Below, piece by piece: positions 36,157 through 49,128 of a stretch of 64,000 nt of DNA (the stretch's first letter is position 1; the number at the start of each line of letters is the position of its first letter). The stretch is taken from the NCBI GenBank assembly GCA_029532625.1, contig JARFXM010000004.1, forward strand, positions 4,340,001 through 4,404,000, read 5' to 3'. Both the position numbers and the translations under genes were made by a program. This DNA comes from Lomentospora prolificans. Its lineage: Eukaryota > Ascomycota > Sordariomycetes > Microascales > Microascaceae. The notes under the pieces are model-generated. The model was not told where the DNA came from and ran no database searches. It saw nothing but the letters and a program-made list of their open reading frames with translations.

Positions 36157-39100
36157 CACGAGAATGGCCCAAGGCGGCGATATCGATATGGATCCCGTCG
36201 ACGAAGGCTCACCAACAGCTGGAGTCCAGCCCTTTCTCTCCTCGGGTAATATTACGAAGTAGGTACTTTCCCAAGGTGCCTCACTGACTTTCCTGCAAAC
36301 CGTCCGAGCAGCTACTCGTCGGCGGGAAACGGAGCACCGTAAAATTGAATGGTACAGGGAGGAGGAACAGCGGGAGTTGGTGGGGCAGCACGCATGCGCA
36401 TGGACGTCGTTGTTCCTCGGGGTGGTTGGTGTCCAGTGAAGTTTGCTGATCCTTGACAGGGAACACTAGCATGCAAGGATAATACGCAGTAATCCTCTTG
36501 CTAATGGACGAAGTACTCTTCTCCCAACGACACCAATAGGAGGTTGGTTTCCCTTTTTCTGCCGCTCTTCATTGGAGGCCCAGCCAACCATCCACCACCA
36601 CCCACCGCAATGCAGTCGATTTTTTGGCAACTAAGATTCGTGCCATGGACGGCATGACAATAGTGCAGTATGTTAGTGTCGAAATCTGGGGGAGCTGGCA
36701 TGGAGGAGAATGACTGGACGAGCGTCATGTCATCATCTCCAGGCCTCGTGTGGAGCACGTTGATTGGCGGAGCATACCTGCCATTGGCTTCGAACGCCGA
36801 AATTATAGGCTCACTAGTGTATAAAAACTGTAGATCCGCTCGGCTCCCATCCTGCGTAGACTGGGCGGCGCTAGAGAAGCCACGAAGGACATTGGGGGTG
36901 CTGCCATCAAATGAATGATCGCAGGTGGGCCGAAGAAAAGAAGTTGATAACAGCTGTGGTTTGGCAAAAGGAATTTGAGTTGCGACAGTGGTGGAAGACT
37001 AACCCATGTCGCTGAAGGAGTACCTTGCTGTATCTCGGGATCGATCATAATACATACGGGTGTCCTACTCGTCCAAGTCGGTCGACAATGGTTGGCCGAA
37101 GCGTGAACGTCACGACTAGCTCTCTTGAGAACACTCCAAGAAGCCCCTCCAGCGAGCTCGGATTTGCAACATTCCTCCCTCGGAGTCATTGAGGCCGCTG
37201 AGGCAGGTTGGATGAAGGTGCTTGCTGCCGGGTAAGATGGTAGCTTGGATAGACGAATTATTCGCATTTCATCAAAGGAGGCTGGTCGTCACCCATCAGC
37301 CACTCCGCAGAGGCAAAGTTGACGAATGTGAAAGAGCCCGTCCTGCGAACCCTCATAATGAGATTTGGAGTGTGCAGTCAATATAACCCAGATGTCAACG
37401 TAATCCCACAACACCGAGACATCCGAAGACGGGATCATCACCTGTGCTTGATTCTCCATCTGATTCAGATTTGACTACAAGGCTGAAAAATGACCGTCAG
37501 CACGAGTCAGGAAAAGGAAGGGCAAACGCGGATGGGAGGTACTCCGTGCTCGAGGAGCTGTCGCTCGCCCCAGGGACCTCAGCAGCAGACACGCTCCTTT
37601 GCATGGACGGAAGTATTACTCCAGCCTCCAGCAGGGTTTTCCCACCGCCCGCGAATATCAGGTTCCAGACCCACTGTACAACTTCCAGGATATCTTGATC
37701 AATGTTGCATTCAGCGTCTAGAGTACCTGTGCGTGCCAGAATTGCGGAGCGAGGGACGAGTCCCGCACCGCGCAGCTGGGGTATCAATTGGAGAAAAAGG
37801 TTGGGCAATGTGGCTCAACGGCAGGCACAAGCAGAGGTGCGTCAACGGTAGCCAACTATGATACGGATATGGGTGGCCAACGATGACCCTGAAAGCAAGG
37901 GTAAGATAACAGCGGGATGGCCCCTGTTGCTCGTGAATGTGAACACATCGATCTCGCTTGGATGACTCCTCGCTGGCCACCGAGGCCAGAGATATCGTTT
38001 TCGCTGCACGATCCGTCTCGCACATATTCCATCACGTCCTCCTAAAAGTGGACAAAGGTCAGAAGATGACCTCTTCCTTCGTATTCTCAAGGGTGCTGTT
38101 CAATGGTGTGGCTGGCCGAAGGGCTTCGCGATGGCCAGTTCAAAAATAGATCGACAGCATTCCCCGACGCCCGGGGGCTTTGTGTAAACGAGTTTCCCTT
38201 AATATTACTCGATGCAGACCAAGCAAACCGGACTCAAGTAGTGACTGACAAGCATCCTGCCAGGCTGGTGGAGGTACCTGTGCAACGCTGGGATGTCCCG
38301 GATGCATCCCCGCGACACGGCAAAGCTGCAAGAAGTCCAGAAGTGGAGTTCCCACATCCAAAAAAGGGTGTACCCTTGGCTCTCCAGACCAGACAGCGGT
38401 TTGGCTCGAAGGCTGGAACCGCATATTCCTATTCGATCCTTTTTGACATCCTCCACCGTACTGCGAGACTTTTTCTCTTTCACTCATTTCTAAGGGCCGA
38501 TAGATCTACTCTGCCAAATGACACTACAAAGCACGCGTGCAAATTGTTATCAAATACCTTGGGGGTTTGTGGCCGTTCCAAAGGACCCAAAGGACTGCCA
38601 TAATCGTCGAGCGTGGTCAACCTGATCCCGAGTACTCTCTTGGACGTAGAGTACTTTACAGTGTCTTTTATTAAATGTTACAGTGCAATTGCTGGACGAG
38701 CTGTACTTAGCATGTGCCCATTACATCTTCCTCCTAATAGAGAATTTTACCTGTCATTTACAACACGCAGGAGAACTAGTGGACACCTTCCAAGTAGTGT
38801 CTCCTCTGTTTTTGGGATACTTCGTAAATTGATCCGTCGGACTCTTGTCACGCCCCGGAGTGCAGGCAGGGCTATTCAATAACGTCCCGTACAGGGAAGA
38901 ACTTCAGTCTTTGAATTCAGCGCATTTCTGGTGCCTGCTCCAGGGCTCATACGGGTTCAAGGCCCTAGTAAATCTCAACGGGAGATAAAAACTGGTAACG
39001 AATCCCAGATCAGCTAAATTTGGGTCAAAATATAACTCTTCAAAAGTAGGCCAGCCAGAGTGCAGATAATCACCGGTGCTCGGGACAGGGCAACAATGTG

Positions 39101-41726
39101 AACAGCGCCCACTCTTTTTCTCCCTCACCCCCGAGACACCTTTGGGATACCAGCAGGCAAGGTCTCTTCTTCCTCTATGAATTTTGTAGGGAGATCAAAT
39201 ATCTTGCAAGCCGACTCCTCGGCAATACAGACCAGTGGCTGGAGGCGACGAGTTGGTCTCGGCGGAAGTACCCAAGTACCTAGCAGCCAGGAGCTGCTGA
39301 CCGAATATCATCCCCAGACATTCTGCCCTCGCGAGGATAGGGTGCGCCACACGAGACGCTTGAGAGACTCTAATTCCGTCCTGCTCGTCAGACACAGTCA
39401 TCCATGTGACTTGTTGCGCAAGGAGGCGATAGAGGACCCGCTCTAGAAATCCAACGGCGCGAAGTTAAGATGGCTCACGCCCTCGACGACGAGCTGACAT
39501 ACGAAAGGCATAAAGGTCATTGAGGGCGTGGGCCCCACAAGGTCCGGCGGGTGGCATGAGAACTTGGAAGTATGCACCCACACGTGGAGAGACCAATACT
39601 GGTAATACAGCACGGCGCACTCGATGATTATTGAGCGTCGCTCGTACTTCGTACATTATTAGCCCTCCTGGGCACAGGCACGGCCAAACCTCGAGTACCT
39701 TGGAGCTTGGCTCGCTTTAGGTGGCCACGAGCCGGGGTACTTGAAGCTTCAAGGATGGTCGCCAGCGAGCCCAGGGCAAATGGCAGGAGCACAGGTACAC
39801 TAGTGGCCTGAACCTGAACCTGGAACGTGATCTCAGCGTGTATCTACTTCCCCTCATGCAATTCGAGTGTGATGTACCTCCAATCCCCTTAGAAGTACCA
39901 GCTCTCTTGAATCGACCAACCCAGGTCATAATAGACGACAGCACAGAAGGCTACCGCCTAATAATATCTCCCCTCTCTATCCGTATTGCGACTCGGGCGT
40001 CTGGAAAAGGATGTGACAACATGGAGGAAACACTCATCACCACTTAAGGCCCCAACGCACATCTGCAAGGTTCCCCCTAGTTGGTAAGGACAGTCTACTT
40101 TGAGCCGCATCGGATTTCTTGGTAAACCGCCCCATCCGATGAACGCTCGAGGTTGGGGAAGAGTGATGAAATGCACAAAATCCGTTGTCAAAATATCTCC
40201 AGCAGCAAGTATTCGAATGAATCCATGGGGGAAGATCGAGATTGGATCTCAGTTCTACTACCCTTTGAGGGCTTGGCCACTCGACCCCTTGAACAGTGAA
40301 AGTTGAGGTATGCACAGTACATATGCACTGAATACTTGGCCCTGGCCCGCATCACCTCAGCCATTCGGGGTACTTTCTCTATGGCCCAGCAGAGCCAAAG
40401 GTACAAGGTTCTAACTCTTCTGTATACCGTCGTACTCCACTCCTGGTCCGTCTCTGGTTTGTGGGCCTGGGACACCACACCCACAGTTCAATGTTGTTAC
40501 CCACCTTCCCCTCCCCCCTTCCCCCGCCTTGCACCATTTATTCCCTCTTCGATTGTCCGTTAGTTGGCCGAGGCCCACGTTACCCTGTGTCCCCACATTT
40601 CACTATCCTCTTTTAATCAGGCGATGGTTCCTCCTTTCTCAACTGAGACTCAAAAACGTGGACGAAAAAGAAAGGAAGCGAAGTCATTCCCAAAGAGTAT
40701 CTGACAAACAACTTACAACCATCGAAGACTCGTTACACAATTCACCAGTGCTTATTTCTCCAACGGCGACCTTGCTATCCCAGAAGGAAATCCGCGTTCG
40801 ACACACTTCTTCCAGGCTCCCCAAGGAGAAGAAAAGAACCCGGCTCGAGAAACCGAACCGGCTTGACACGTCTTGGTAGGTGTCGCCCAATTTCCCTCCT
40901 TTTCGCCCCGTCTGCAGATGACAAGACACTCTCGCTCTCGCTCTCGCTCTCTCTCGTTCTCTCCTGCTTCTGATTGCCCTCGCTTTCTCCTCTCTCACTT
41001 GACTAGCCCACTTCTACCCACCCTGAGCGAAAGGAAGGCCCCAGGTCTTTTTGGCGCCTGGACCTCATATTCACCACGCTACTGCTCCTGAGTACCCACC
41101 TCCCATCACACATCCATGACTATTACCCTCGTCCTCTGCACCTGTTCCTCGAAGCCCACTTCGTCCTGGGTACCAAGGTAATTGCGCACCCATCTTTTCC
41201 TCATCTCCTATTCGCTACCCCCACCCTTGCCTCTTCCGAGCAGCTTCCTCCGAGTTATGGAATGTGTGCAACGAACCCAGGCCACCTCCCATCCCAGCCT
41301 CCGTTAAATTTGACGGTACCAGGCAACTCTACCATAATCCTAACACCCTCCTGAATTGCTTACGTCGCGTGTTCTTGGACGGTAGATTGGAGCGGTCACC
41401 GCACCCCCCCAAAACCAAAAGGGCACTTGGTAAAAAAGGTCAAACTCTCTTGACTGCAAGTAGCCTCTCCTGGAGCCACCCGCCATCATTCATCAAATCA
41501 GCCTATCCGTCCATCTTCACAGACGCTTGGCTTGGTGTCCACTCTCCATTTCACACCCCCCGAACAAGCACAAGCGCATTCCAGAGTCCAACCCAGCACT
41601 CGGAGGGGGAAAAGATCTAACAAAGCAAATAGAATTTAACCTGCAATTCCTCGCTTCCTTCCGTCGGTCGGCACCAGACTCGATCCAGTCAGCGAGCAGG
41701 CCCAACCAGGTTTCTGCGACAAAAAG

Positions 41727-41850
41727 GTAATGACAGCCTCTCCGCTCCTCTCCAGATCCAGTATAGGTCCATCGGCACCACGCTCAAAACAGCATCTCCA
41801 CCATATCTTTGCCTTTTTGGACCTGTATCACCATCTAATTCGATTTACAG
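41727..41850 (+). other. possible 5' UTR intron of the MADS-box gene
   Basis: AAG|GTAATG at 41727 pairs with a CATCTAATT branch-like site and a TTTACAG acceptor ending at 41850, giving a 124-nt intron that ends 36 nt before the start codon. The signals are visible; splicing is inferred. Confidence 0.4.
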
Positions 41851-41886
41851 CCAAACATAGAAAAATCCCCCCCCAAAAAAAAGAAA

Positions 41887-42803
41887 ATGGGCGATATCAC
41901 AGATCAACACGAGCAGACGTCTCCCACCGACGTCGCCGAGCCTCACTCGGTCGGGAATGGCAATTCCGGCGCCAACGAGACTCGCGGCATCAAGCGTCAG
42001 CGACCCAGCGCCGACGACGACGATGATGACGACGAGAAGGGTGGTCGCGAACGACGTAAGATTGAAATTAAGTTCATCAGCGATAAGTCACGCAGGCACA
42101 TTACCTTCTCGAAGCGAAAGGCCGGTATTATGAAGAAGGTAAGCGGGCAAATCCACAGAGCCAGAATTGCCGTAATGTCTACATTTCGTCGAGCTTCGCC
42201 ATCCCCAGCGTCGCGACATTCGTCATTTCGCAAAATCATAATCTCGCGTGCGACAGAGCATAAACTAACGATGCAATGTGCACTAGGCTTACGAGCTCTC
42301 CGTTCTCACGGGCACTCAGGTTCTCCTTCTTGTCGTATCAGAGACTGGTTTGGTGTACACTTTCACGACGCCGAAGCTCCAGCCCCTCGTTACAAAAGCC
42401 GAGGGCAAAAACCTCATCCAGGTACGCATCTTCATCGGCCCTCCGCAAAGACTTTCTTCCTCTTCACAGAGTACGTAGACAGAATCGACTAACTCGGACA
42501 TTCGACCAGGCTTGCCTAAACGCCCCGGAGCCTACACCTGGCAACGAGAACGGCGTCGACGATGCGAACCAGGTCGAGTCACCCGAAGAGCCCGCCGGCC
42601 AGCATCTCCCGCCACAGCAGCGTCCCGGCATGCCGCCACAACCTCATATGCCCCCTAACTACATGCCCAATGTAGGCAATGTGGGCAACGTCGGCCTGGA
42701 TATGGCGTACCAAAACTACGTCCGGGGTGGTGGCGGCGGCGCGCCCCCTTACGGCATGCCTCCCCAGCCAGGCATGCCGCAACATACAGGTCATCAATCG
42801 TGA
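41887..42803 (+). CDS. MCM1: MADS-box transcription factor, Mcm1/SRF type
   Basis: Three exons (41887-42138, 42287-42421, 42510-42803) give 226 residues. After an acidic N-terminal stretch (DDDDDDDEKGG), the MADS box runs from about 53 to 110. It includes RRKIEIKFISDKSRRHITFS, KRKAGIMKKAYELSVLTGTQ and VLLLVVSETGLVYTFTTPK, with the SAM extension LQPLVTKAEGKNLIQACLN. This is the SRF/Mcm1 class, which dimerises on CArG-like boxes and recruits partners such as Ste12 or mating-type alpha1. Introns fall after KAGIMKK (148 nt) and after NLIQ (88 nt), both in phase 0. The C-terminal part is Pro/Gln/Gly/Met-rich with PGMPPQP-like repeats, a likely activation region. It is preceded by an unusually long gene-free region with pyrimidine-rich leader sequence. 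Confidence 0.96.
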
Positions 42804-45800
42804 TCGGCACCTTTTCCTTTCGCGACCTGTTCCGTTGCTCGCTGATACCCTGCATTGAAATGCATTCTTGAGAGAGGTGATACACATGGTGGGGAGGTGA
42901 TACCGGGCATAATTCCTTAGGGCTCTCTGGTGGCTTGGCGTTGTGAGATATGGATGTTACGTGCTTCGATTACCTATCGAAGAGTGAACATCCACGCTTT
43001 TATCGTTTCGTTTTTCTTTCTTTTTCTTCGTCTTTGCATTTGAGGCCTCTTCGCCCTCCTAATTCTCGAGAACACTGCACCCGCTCCTGTTAATGCAAGA
43101 TGTCCGCTCGCCGTTGGTTCATATTAGTTAACAGTGGCGCGCCACCCGAAGCCGATGCCGAGGACTAAAGCCCAAACATCCCCCTTCGTCGAGGTCGGGC
43201 GGGTTGAGGAAGGCAATCATGGGTTATGAGGGCGCGAAGATGATGTTCCCGCAATGATTATTCTCAATGGATGGATGGGGTGTTGCGCCGCATTTGGGAG
43301 GAGTCTTGACCGCGTCCGGGAAACATCTCCAACATACCGAACGTCTCGAGACACATCCCAGAAACAAGAAACCGTGGCCCCTTTACCCTTACAGCATGAT
43401 CTGTTTTTTCCCAGTTATGATTTCCTCACTTAAGGCAATTCATTCAAGTTACCCCTTTCACATTTCGTTTACTTTTTGATTGCTGGAGGACTTGCTTTTT
43501 TCTCTTCCTCTACATTTTCTTTACTTAGCTTGCTGGTGGTTATCTATGTTTTCCTTGTTAACACGCTTTCAGAAGGCAGGATGAAGACAGCGTTGGCCGT
43601 CTTCTAGGTATGTCTTTGAAGATTCTTGAAAGCCTGTTGCAAATCATGAGCTTCAACATCCATCCTGGCCTTGCATGTAGCAGCGTCACACCTATCAGTG
43701 CAGAATACCCAATTACTCTAACCCAACTACTGCAACTACAAGCTCTAATCTTAGCTCTACTACATTATTTCTGTTGGTGTCCTTTGTTCATCAGTCTCTC
43801 GGCTCTTTCGCCATCTACACTGTTGATGCATACGCTGATGGCTGCTGCAAACCAATCCTTATTGCCTATTGAACATCGACAACGTCCCGATCAGTCTCCT
43901 TATTTCTGATATACCTTCCAAACCTGTTGTTCTAACAAGGTTCCTGGCAGCGGTGCATCGCCGCCTCAGAATATGGAGGTGTTAAAATGATGGAGTGTGT
44001 GATATCAGTTGATATGGCTATGTATAGTATTTTTTACCTCTCTAATTCCGAGCTTGCCCTGTCATCACTGTATACTTGTTCCTTCTATTACATGTATATG
44101 TAATACAACGACTCGAGTCACTCTACAATTTCTAGCAAGGGATATGTCGCGTTTTACTATCTCCCCCCAAATCCCGGGGAGAGATCTCCACGAATGGGCA
44201 TGAGCTAGGCAATTTCTCATATCAACATGTTTGCTGGCCTTCTTACCAGGTTGCTGCTCATAAATACAACATTATAACAACACGTTCCCGGACCTATACT
44301 ACTGTAAGCCTCTCCCAAGAAATACGTGAGACATGGCAAGGTCCAAAAAGGGCAGTATGTGCTCGTTGGGAAAATACACATGCATCATCAAGTCCTCAAG
44401 TCCCCCCGCGCCTCCTGTTAGAATAGCAATCTAAGTAGTCCATAATCCTCTATGCAAGTGCGCCGTGATGGTGACTCCTAATCGCATGTCTCGTTTCACC
44501 ATTAGACCACCTCGGCCTCTTAAACTTACGGCGAAGCTGGTCCAGTCCCTTCGGCTCCTTGCTATGCAATGGCGGTAACAAGATACTCATATCGAGAAGG
44601 CAATGATTCCAGCCCCAAACAGATATCTGTGTCGAACCATAGATCAGTGAAATAACAGTGTGGTACTCTCTTTATCACCCGTGGGATGATTATGCCCCTT
44701 GGCTGGGGGGTGGATCCTATATGGTGGCACCGTTCTTCTTTCCTGATGGAGAATCCGTTTCTCCTTGATAAGGTTAGCACAACCACCAGAAAGAATACCC
44801 GTCCTCGAAAAGCGTAATATGGTGATTTAGAGCTCAGCCCAGCCCTTGGTGTCGTGAACACACCCCTGTCCCATGAGAGATTCTATCCCAGCCCCAGAAT
44901 GCGTTTATCCCCAACCCTTGCTCATCGATGTGCGGCACGAAGCAAGCCGCTGACATCAGACGACATGGGCTCCAGGAACGCAGACGTGCAGCAACGATGC
45001 CTTTGAGAAATAATCGGAAAACAATCTCTTTCATCGCTGTTCTCCTTGATCGACTCAAACATCCCGCTGCATATCCACTTATGAAATGCCGCGCACGGAG
45101 GGCGAGTTTCGACTGATGGTATTTAAGTGATAATGCCCCGAGATGAAGAGAAGCAGTTCCGGTGGCATTTTAGGGGCGAGGGGCACATGTGACCCATTGA
45201 CCCATTGACCCATTGTTCAACTTTGCCGGGCGTATCACCGACCCGGGGGGGTGGGGGTGTTGGGAGGATGAGGTGGTCTTGAATCAATATTCATCAGACT
45301 CAGGTCAGGCAGAAAGAGCCGGCGCATCACGGAAGCAAGGAAGAAGATCTGGGTCGAAGGGGGGGCGAGTGGGCTTGGGACCTGAGCGGAATAGTTTGGC
45401 TCGCGGGACGAGGGCGCAAAATGGAGTGTTCCCATCAAATGGATTACCGACGCGGTCGAGCAAGGTCGGGAAAGCAGACAAGGAAGCAAGAAAAGACATG
45501 TTGGGGTTCCTTCATCTACGCCAAACTAAAGAAGATTCAACCAGGCGCAATTGAAGCTGCAAATCTTCTAGAAGGTCACGTCCCTCCACTCGACCAAGGA
45601 TGGCCGCTCTTGGTTCAAACATGTTCTATCCACCCACATGAAGCCTTTGGGGTAAGGGGATCCACCCTCGCGCCGCCAGCCTAAATAGCGGATCGACAGA
45701 GCCTCAGATTTCGTTCCCATTCCGGGGCGCTGCGGCGGGCGGGCCCCCGCACTTTATGAACCCAGTTCCAATATTTCGGGTCGGGAAAGGCGTCGTGCGT

Positions 45801-46776
45801 TGGCGGGAGTATGATGTAGGGTTGTTCTCAGCGGGCCAGCTAATACAGAAAGCTGCCCGGAGTATGGGATATAGTACTGTAGTATTGCGGCAGAATCTCT
45901 CGTTGCAGGGAGGCGTGAGGGCCAGAGCTAACATTGCAGCACACCCTCTCAGTGCCGGTAAAATGGGACTGCATATAATACAGGGCAGCATGAAGAAGAC
46001 AGCGAACGGCTTATTGCGTTCTAGGCTATAATTCAAAAGAGGCAAAAGTGGAGTCAGGGTCTCGCTGCAAATATCCTATTACATCTGCAGACTTGTTGCC
46101 CTTCTCCTGGTTGATCTTATTCAGCAATGCCCCTCTTCCACTGAAGCATTGATTTATCACGATGGTGCCTCAACATGTTTTCACACATCCAACAACACGA
46201 GGTGAGCATTGAGGGACGACGAAGTTGGTTGCTTATATAATTGTCAAGGATCTTTGCTGACACCTGTGTGGACTGACAGGTCTGGGGCGCTAACTGCGCG
46301 GGTTTGAGCAGGTTTCTGGCGACCATCCACAGGAGGTACTGGTACATACCACCACCTTTGCGCGAGGTCTGGACGCAGCTAGAGTAAGGATAGGGTAGAG
46401 AAGCGGGAACGACGATTCCGAGGCATCACGAGAGGCTCAACGAAAGGAAGGAGTGAAGGAGCAAGATGAGAAATATGTCAGCCTCAAAGAGCAAATGTGC
46501 GCCTTTTCAAAATATTATGATAGCCCTAGCAGAATTCGAGACTGTGCTTGACATTCCCGCTCCAAGAAAACGCCTTCGCCCGTAATAGTCCTGATATCCG
46601 GTTCAAGCTAGCCAAGCTAACCCCCAGCACCCGATCGGATTCTCATCTGCGAAAAAAAAGTATGGCGTGAATACCCATGAATGAAACAAACAAACTTCAG
46701 AAAAAGAAATCATATCTATTCTAGCTACGCATACAGTGTGTCTACGCAGCGAAAACAAAGCCATTTACCATCGCCC
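42804..46776. other. 4-kb intergenic region
   Basis: It lies between the 3' ends of MCM1 (plus) and the copper-transporter gene (minus). No coding sequence was recognised. A tRNA-like A-box/D-arm fragment occurs on the minus strand at 44488-44517. A three-fold GACCCATT tandem lies near 45190. Confidence 0.55.
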
Positions 46777-47501
46777 TTAGTGGTCCATCGAGGGGCTATA
46801 TCTGCCGACAGCTAGGCTACCAACAAACACACCACCGAGGACAGAGAGGAAGTAGCCGACGTTCATAGACATAACAGCAAGCATGCTAGAAGATTTGTTA
46901 GCCATGATTGACGATCTTCATCATCATTTTCTCCTAAAGGAAGGCAAGCCAGCGTAGGCTCTCAAGGAAAGGATTCAACTCACAGAAGATATCCAACACC
47001 AGCAATTACGACGTCTATAACAGCTCTGACCGGGTCGACGCTAAACCTCCAAGGTCTCGCGTAGCCAATCCTCGGCCTCTGGACCACCCTAACATTCTCC
47101 TCCACGCCGTTGGCGGACAGTATCATGTCTTTGGCCTTAGGATCGGTGACGAACTGCTCGCTAAAGGACTGCTTGCCAGCCACGACTACATAGCGCCGTG
47201 CCATCTCAGCATCGAGCCACTTTTGCTCCATTATCGCCTTCGCGGCGAGGAGGACGCGGAGGATGGCGGCGAGGCAGATGAGGAAGATGCATGTGCCTGC
47301 ATAGGCTCCAGCTGACGTTGGCGTCCATGCCGAGCTGTAGAGTGGCGTATCCTGGCTGTTGAAGAAAATGGACATCATGCTATGCCCCGAGTCCGGTGAG
47401 GAACTGTGTGATGAGTGGTCCATGTTCATGGTGCTGGAGGCCGCAGATGTCACACCAGCGACGCTGCTTGAATGGTCAGTCTCTCCGTGTCTTCGCTCCA
47501 T
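46777..47501 (-). CDS. Ctr-family copper transporter
   Basis: Two exons (47501-46984, 46885-46777) give 208 residues. The N terminus has Met/His clusters (TMNMDHSSH, SGHSMM) that fit extracellular copper capture. TM1 is near 66-87 (AYAGTCIFLICLAAILRVLL), preceded by the SSAWTPTS block common to fungal Ctr proteins. A cytosolic loop with the conserved RPWRFSVDPVRAV stretch follows. TM2 carries the MxxxM motif (MLAVM, 174-178), and TM3 has GGVFVG, the GxxxG packing motif (191-195). Ctr proteins form trimers that import Cu(I). The loop resembles low-affinity Ctr2/Ctr3-like members. The start is the first ATG in a frame that is open further upstream without another ATG; a spliced upstream start cannot be excluded. 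The 98-nt intron falls inside TM2. Confidence 0.9.
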
Positions 47502-49100
47502 TTCGGCCAGCGTTGGAGATAGGGCGAGGTTGACAACTCCTATCGAAGGATACAAGGTCTCGATTTCGGGTAGGGGACTGGAGGGTCGCAAGGACAAGCC
47601 CGTGATACGAGAATCTCAGATCACACGATCGGGGGGCAATTGAATGAATTGAAATAATGGTAAAAAGACGACTTGCGAAAGAGACAAGAAAGAGGAAAAA
47701 GAAGTCGTACCTGCGGAACAACAAAATTCCAGAACTTGCACGATAAAGACGTCGCTCTCAACTCGGAAGCACCCTCGAGATATTTAATATTCTCCGAGGA
47801 GCAAGTTTTCTCCTCTGGCGGCTTGCGACAATCTTCTCAATCGCGCTCTTCTTTCGTCTCGGGTACAGCCCTGTGGCAGCGCAGTCGTCGCAGATCTCCA
47901 ACTTTAAAGTATTATCGAAATCAAATACCAGGATTGTTACTTCGAAAAAGTATGGCTGGGCCGGAAAAAGACGTGATGCATTAATGCAGAGACTTTGAAG
48001 GGGCAGGCGATTTCTTTTTAAAACACTTGGATTCCTCCTCGTCGATTCCACCATCATCCGCAGGCGGGGCGGTCATCCATGCCTGGCGGGTGGAGGTACC
48101 CGGATGAGCAAGTATTCCTAACTAGTTCCGGTTAGCACGAGTGCCATCTCTGTTAGCCATTGCCACTGCCGCGGGTCTCCCGTCCCCCCTCGACTATGAG
48201 ACACGCGACGCTGATTCGTCGGCGCTCATGATCCTCTAACCCCTGGTCTGGCTGGTGAGCACGTTTTCTAGTACTGGTACCTCTGATAGTGCCTCGCGCT
48301 TTTTAAGTGCGCGTTGTCTGCGCTACCTTGGAGCCGGCGATTTCTTCTGTAAACTGCCCCTCCGGATCAGAAGATTTCCGAGTTTATCTTCGATCTGATT
48401 GCGAACAAGGTGTTTCTTTAATTAGGAACCGGCGGCTCTGCAGCTCTGATACACATTAATCCATCCTTACAAAGGGTTAGCCCATGCAGTATCTGCCTCG
48501 AGTTGGGCCCAGAGCCATACCGATTACGGCTTATAAGTTGCCAAGTCTGTCGATGGGCAGACTCAATCGCCTGAACTTAGTTGTGGGTGCCTTGTTGAAA
48601 AGAGCGTGTACTCAACCCCGGGGGCCAACTCTGAATCCTGACTGTGCCACCAGCTGGGTGGTTAACTTGCAAGCATCTCTCGGATAAGAACCGAGCAACA
48701 TTCGCATATGTGCAATGTGAGCCTCGCGATACTACGCGCTTCGCACGATCAATTTAACACAGAATACGGAAACCCCGAATGCTTCGATATTGAACAACAG
48801 AGTTAGCCATGGGCGTTTAGATCGCTCTCGTGGGGCTATCTGCGGCATTCAAGTGCCATATCGAAGTCAGTCGCTTCCAAATGAGGGTCGTCCCCGGCAG
48901 AGGCGCAGCTTCGCGAACGACAGAACACGGCCCATTTCTAATGATCTTTGAAGAGCCATGCGACTTTCAACATAGGAATTGTTCGCCTCTGCGCACCTTC
49001 GGGGGCGACCTGGCTAAAGTATCACGGTGCTTTAGCTGCCTGACAGCTTGACCGGTCATATCCCCCTGACTTGATGCACCAAAAACTCCTCCTATGTCGT

Positions 49101-49128
49101 GATCGTCAATATTGGATCGTCAATATTG
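49101..49128. repeat. perfect 14-bp tandem duplication
   Basis: GATCGTCAATATTG is present twice with no spacer (49101-49114 and 49115-49128). No function can be inferred. Confidence 0.9.

Larger units (their letters stand above)
33491..41886. other. 8.4-kb gene-free region upstream of the MADS-box gene
   Basis: No family was recognised on either strand; frames are short or low-complexity. It includes the purine-rich upstream region of the tetraspanin gene (33.6-34.4 kb) and four TACTYCGTA motifs between 36.0 and 39.7 kb. There is also a 17-bp tandem duplication at 35322-35357. From about 40.5 kb the sequence is strongly pyrimidine-rich on the plus strand, with a CTCTCG microsatellite near 40930. 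This suggests the promoter and long 5' UTR of the MADS gene. Confidence 0.6.

Noticed and set aside
44488..44517. Possible tRNA on the minus strand (A-box-like TGGTCTAATGG, GTCT/AGAC D stem)
   Set aside because: No T-arm/B-box (GTTCRA) follows, the anticodon stem pairs poorly even allowing an intron, and no acceptor stem closes. At most a degenerate fragment.
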